Source: Nicotiana tabacum
Lineage: Eukaryota > Streptophyta > Magnoliopsida > Solanales > Solanaceae
Direction: 5' to 3'
DNA: 64,000 nt
NCBI RefSeq assembly: GCF_000715075.1
Contig: NC_134096.1
Span: 66,655,026 to 66,719,025, forward strand
A model generated the notes under the pieces. That model had not been told where the DNA came from, did no database searches, and saw nothing but the letters and a program-made list of their open reading frames with translations. Both the position numbers and the translations under genes were made by a program. Shown here in pieces: positions 60,346-64,000 of the stretch. Positions within the stretch are counted from its first letter, which is position 1, and each line of letters starts with the position of its first letter.

Positions 60346-61790
60346 ATCCTCTGGGCGAAAAGGTTCTACCTGGGTTAAACTGCGAAAAGCGAGCTTGGGG
60401 GAAAATAACTTCTACCCGGAATATGAGCTGGATCCCACTAGGAGAAAAGTTTCTACCTGGGTTAAGTTACGTAAAACAACCTGAGCGAAGAGTACTTCTA
60501 CCCGGAACTATGAGCTGGATCCCCCTAGGCGAAAAGGTTCTACCTGGGTTAAGCTACGTAAACATCCTGAGCGAAGAGTACTTCTACCTGGAAACTATGA
60601 TCTGGATCTCCCTAGGCGAAAAGGTTCTACCTGGGTTAAGCTACGAAAAATACCCTGGGCGAAGAGTACTTCTACCCGGAAACTATGAGCTGGATCCCCC
60701 TAGGCAAAAAGGTTCTACTTGGGTTAAGCTAAGAAAAAAAAGCCTGGGCGAAGAGTACTTCTACCCGAAACTATGAGCTGGATCCTCCTAGGTGAAAATA
60801 TTCTACCTCGGTTAAGCTACATAAAACAACCTGAGCGAAGAGTACTTCTACCCAGAACTATGAGCTGGATCACCCTAAGCGAAAAAGTTCTACCTGGGTT
60901 AAGCTACGTAAAACAGCCTGAGCGAGGAGTACTTGTACTCGGAACTATGAGCAGGATCCCCCAAGGCAAAAAGGTTCTACCTGGGTTAAGCTAAGAAAAA
61001 CAAGCCTGAGCAAAGAGTACTTCTACCCAGAACTATGAGCTAGATCACCCTAGACGAAAATGTTCTAATTGGGTTAAGCTACGTAAAACAACCTGAGCGA
61101 AGAGTACTTCTACCCGGAACTATGAGCAGGATTCCCCTAGCCAAAAAGATTCTACCTGGGTTAAGCTACGTAAAACAACCTGAGCGAAGATTACTTCTAC
61201 CCGGAACTGGATCCCCCTAGGCGAAACGGTTCTACCTGGGTTGGGTTAAACTGCGAAAAGAGAGCCTGGGCGAAAATTACTTCTACCCGGAATATGAGCT
61301 GGATCCCACTAAGCGAAAAGTTTCTACCTGGGTTAAGCTACGTAAAACAACCTGAGCGAAGAGTACTTCTACCCGAAACTTTGAGCTGGATCCCCCTAGG
61401 CGAAAAGGTTCTACTTGGGTTAAGCTAAGTAAAACAACCTGAGCGAAGATTACTTCTACCCGAAACTATGAGCTGGATCCCCCTAGGCGAAACGGTTCTA
61501 CCTAGGTTAAGCTATGAAAAACAAGCCTGGGTGAAGAGTACTTCAACCCGGAACTATGAGCTGAATCCCCCTAGGTGAAAAGGTTCTACATGGGTTAAGC
61601 TACGTAAAACATCCTGGGCGAAAAGTACTTCTACCCAGAACTATGAGCTGGATCCCCCTAGGCAAAAAGGTTCTACCTGGGTTAAGCTACGAAAAATAAG
61701 CCTGGGCGAAGAGTACTTCTACCCGGAAACTATGAGTTGGATACCCTTAGCGAAAAGGTTCTTACCTGGGTTAAGCTATGTATAAAAACC
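60346..61790. repeat. Element D minisatellite 2, 87-bp unit
   Basis: About 16-17 copies of an 87-bp unit (atgagctggatccccctagg, cgaaaaggttctacctgggt, taagctacgtaaaacaacct, gagcgaagagtacttctacc, cggaact). Because 87 is 29 codons, an open frame runs through many units (60099-60776 and 60773-60994); it is a repeat artefact, not a protein gene. Some units are shortened. Confidence 0.95.
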
Positions 61791-63044
61791 TACTATGAGT
61801 GATGCATGTTGAAAATAAAAGAAAATGGAGATTTTGTGAAACTTACCTTTGGTGACATTCGTCCTTTAAGAATCGCCATACTACACTGCTTTGTTCCTAC
61901 TTCAAAATAAAGAAAAATTGTGAGCTTTAAAAGTGGTGGTCGGTTTGATGCCTTGATGTCTTTGGCAACTTGGCTTTGTGCCCATCTTCTTTTTATGATG
62001 ATTTCTACCTTCCATTAGATGTTTCGTGAATACCACTTGCATTTCTAGCCTCGAAGAGTCTTTGACTTTTCAAACTTTTACATGACGGTTGGCCGCGTGG
62101 GACTTAACCTTTTCAACTTTATTTTTGCCTTTGTGGCATTTTACTTTCGACTTCTTTCCTCCAAAACTTTCAATTTCCGAGCATTGGGGAACCTTTGGCT
62201 TTTTAAACTTTACCAAAATGGTTATCCACTTGAGACTTAACCTATTCAACTTTATTTTGCCTTGTAGGCACTTTCAATTTTATATCCTCCTTTCGAGAGT
62301 TTTTGATTTCAAAGCATCAGCCACCATGGCGAATTGGGGTTGACTTGATGCCCCTGCCAAGGCTGGGTGCCTCTTGAATATTAGCTTGTATCAAACGAAA
62401 ACCCTGTAAATCAGTCTTGCTATTTCTTCTTTGCCTTAGTTTTGGAATAGAGTTAGACCGAAAGGGATTCAAAAACAACAAATAATGAAATGGACAATGA
62501 ATTTAGACAAGAGATATCCCTTTCGGGGGAAGGAAAGAAGGACTTATCTGGAGTATATGCGGACTTCAATGAACATGACATGCCTTTTGGACTGGATGCC
62601 CTATCTGTGTCCACTGTACAACTCTCAGAAATTCATCACAACTTTTGCCTTGAAACCGAGAAACCTTGCCTAGGACTGTGTCAATGCCAATGGGTGTGAG
62701 GATCCTCTTTTCGATCGGTGGCGCCCTTTGTGGGTTTTCACCAACTGACCTCTCTCATTTATCTTTTCGACATCGCCTTATAATGCTCTTTGCGAGTTTT
62801 CACTAACAAGACTCTCATTTTGGTTTCTTTACTCACCATCGCCTTACAATGCCCGTGAGGGTTTTCACCAATAAGACTCTATCATTTTACTTCTCTCATT
62901 TTGTTGTATCAGATCCAAGTAACTGTAATCCAATTCTTGAACTTTCTCGTTGATTGATAGGAAGGACTTGAAAAGGATTTGGGTAAAAAGGATTTGGATT
63001 GAATTACAACTTTGGAACCTTTCAGGCAAAACCATCGCCGAACC
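61791..63044 (-). other. Element D spacer
   Basis: Non-coding, similar to the spacers of A and C (caaactttaccaaaatggtt, catcgccttacaatgcccg). It ends at the insertion point of the next element. Confidence 0.75.
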
Positions 63045-63714
63045 TGTCACGACCCAAAACTAACCCCTGTCGTGATGGCGCCTATCGTGGAACTAGGCAA
63101 GCCGACTCATTTCCAAAACAAACCGATATTTTTATTTTGAAGATAATTTCAAGGTTATTTAACATAAAACCTCCATTTAAAGAGTTCAAATCAAAGTAAA
63201 ATTGAAGTGCGGAAAAGAAAAGCCCGACATCGGGGTGTCACTAGTCATGAGCATCTGCTACAATTTGTCTAACAATATCAAGGCTAACGCAGCCTGGAAA
63301 ATAGCTAAATACAACTAGAGGAAGATAAGAGGGAGAAGAGCAGGGGCTGCGATCGCCAAACAGCTACTTTGCTATCTCCATGAAAATCTGTAACCAGAAC
63401 ACTCAATAACCGCTACCGTGTCCAGCTATAACTGAATCTGCACACAAGGTGCAGGGAGTAACGTGAGTACGCAACTCAGTAAGTAACAACAATAAATAAA
63501 GACTGAGCAGTAGTGGCGAGCAATAAAGCATATAACGTTCATATCAGTAAATCTCAGTAAAATACCACATGCTTTTAAAATCAGGATTTGAATCAAACAT
63601 CTCGTTTAAACCCAGTTCCAGTAAAAATCATTTAAAGATATTTTTCCAACAGTTTTTCAAACGAAGGCTCAATGCAAAAGTGAGCAAAAATGATGAAATC
63701 ATAAACAGCCCCTC

Positions 63715-63900
63715 GGACAAAACATCACTCATATACAGCCCCTCGGGCAAACCTCACAGTCACTCGTGCCACTCGGGCATACCTCACAATCACTCTTACC
63801 ACTCGGGCATACCTCACAATCACTCTTGCCACTCGGGCATACCTCACAATCACTCATGCCACTCGGTCATACCTCACAATCACTCATGCCTCCCAGTCAC
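63715..63900. repeat. About 30-bp tandem repeat in the entering element
   Basis: Copies of tgccactcgggcatacctca followed by caatcactct, about five in a row, with diverged copies at the left (cagcccctcgg). The His-rich frame through them (63569-63931) is a repeat artefact. Confidence 0.85.
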
Positions 63901-63912
63901 TCAACATCACAT

Positions 63913-64000
63913 GAACCTCCAAAGTCAATGACGCAAGCACGCAACATGTCCTCCAATATCTGAATAGTGCGCTCGGACTGCCCGTCCGTCTGAGGGTGAA
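63913..64000 (-). pseudogene. Gypsy integrase core fragment at the window edge
   Basis: The minus strand from 64000 reads [18 protein letters not shown] and then LRACVIDF. This holds the third catalytic glutamate region of gypsy/chromovirus-type integrase (the E of QSERT). The reading leaves integrase near 63913 and enters LTR-like repeats, so the C-terminal part is missing. Confidence 0.85.

Larger units (their letters stand above)
57507..63044 (-). mobile_element. Element D: gypsy derivative of the A/C group, partial
   Basis: It begins with an LTR of TGTCACACCT...GTGCTCACA form, followed by the same conserved subterminal block, minisatellites and spacer as A and C, in the same orientation. 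At 63045 it is cut inside the spacer (after catcgccgaacc) by another element; A and C continue there with attataacatc or attgtaacatc. The rest of D, including any gag, lies beyond the window. Confidence 0.85.
63045..64000 (-). mobile_element. Gypsy element inserted in D, left part only
   Basis: It starts TGTCACGACCC, matching the reverse-complement end of the solo LTR at 48702. Its right part encodes integrase on the minus strand, so the left LTR is the 3' LTR. Only about 870 bp separates the LTR edge from the integrase core, so LTR and integrase C-terminal sequence have been deleted. It continues past the window. Confidence 0.75.

Noticed and set aside
60099..60994. Open frames of 225 and 73 codons that look like a repeat protein
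   Set aside because: They run through 87-bp tandem units; the openness follows from the unit being 29 codons. There is no start context, no homology and no conservation outside the array.
63569..63931. His-rich repeat frame (HSCHSGIPHN type)
   Set aside because: It reads across 30-bp repeats in the left part of a gypsy element and has no support as a gene.
1..64000. Defence system, biosynthetic cluster, organelle insertion, rRNA or tRNA genes
   Set aside because: Looked for on both strands; nothing supports any of them.

Overview
The window is nuclear DNA of a flowering plant. The LTR-retrotransposon families, the primer-binding sites and a spliced plant GPAA1/GAA1 gene point to Solanaceae, most likely Nicotiana (an inference; no search could be run). 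Only two host genes can be supported. One is the extreme 5' end of an unidentified minus-strand gene at the left edge (start codon near 73, 5'UTR intron 94-674, leader up to about 1100). The other is a complete six-exon GPI-transamidase subunit gene (GAA1) on the plus strand at 52734-56728. They face away from each other. Most of the 51 kb between them is transposon.

Layout: 1-2050 unknown minus-strand gene and its upstream DNA. 2056-8084 a Ty1/copia element (TSD CAACT on both sides) whose gag-pol is broken by five stop codons that all lie in one frame. 8085-12460 degraded intergenic DNA with a hAT-like MITE and a minus-strand LINE remnant. 12466-51879 a nest of Ty3/gypsy elements (outer TSD GTAAC). 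51885-52733 GAA1 upstream DNA. 52734-56728 GAA1. 56867-57504 a fold-back MITE. 57507-63044 a third large gypsy derivative (D). 63045-64000 a further gypsy element inserted into D and running off the edge.

The nest: host element B (minus strand; gag, PR, RT, RNase H and IN all decayed) carries one foreign element in each of its two LTRs. Element A (13042-24669, TSD ATGAC) sits in the left LTR and element C (36594-51439, TSD ACAAT) in the right LTR. C's right LTR in turn carries a 2.56-kb solo LTR (46144-48702). Without A and C, B is about 12.9 kb with LTRs of about 713 and 718 bp. B also carries a second gene on the opposite strand, with its own TATA box (25156), resembling the 'putative gypsy type transposon' (Transposase_28) family and a coiled coil. 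It converges on pol across a 60-bp tandem array.

Elements A and C, and probably D, are related non-autonomous elements. A and C keep gag, a short pre-RT stub preceded by an intron-like acceptor (decayed in C), and the C-terminal tail of integrase, but have lost PR, RT, RNase H and the integrase core. All three carry large minisatellites before the 3' LTR. These differ in unit length (40, 70, 102 and 87 bp), but most share a core of the form AGGG-N(8-9)-CCCT. No defence system, biosynthetic cluster, CRISPR array, rRNA or tRNA gene was seen. The most unusual content is the nest itself, the deletion shared by A and C, the antisense gene in B and the shared minisatellite core.
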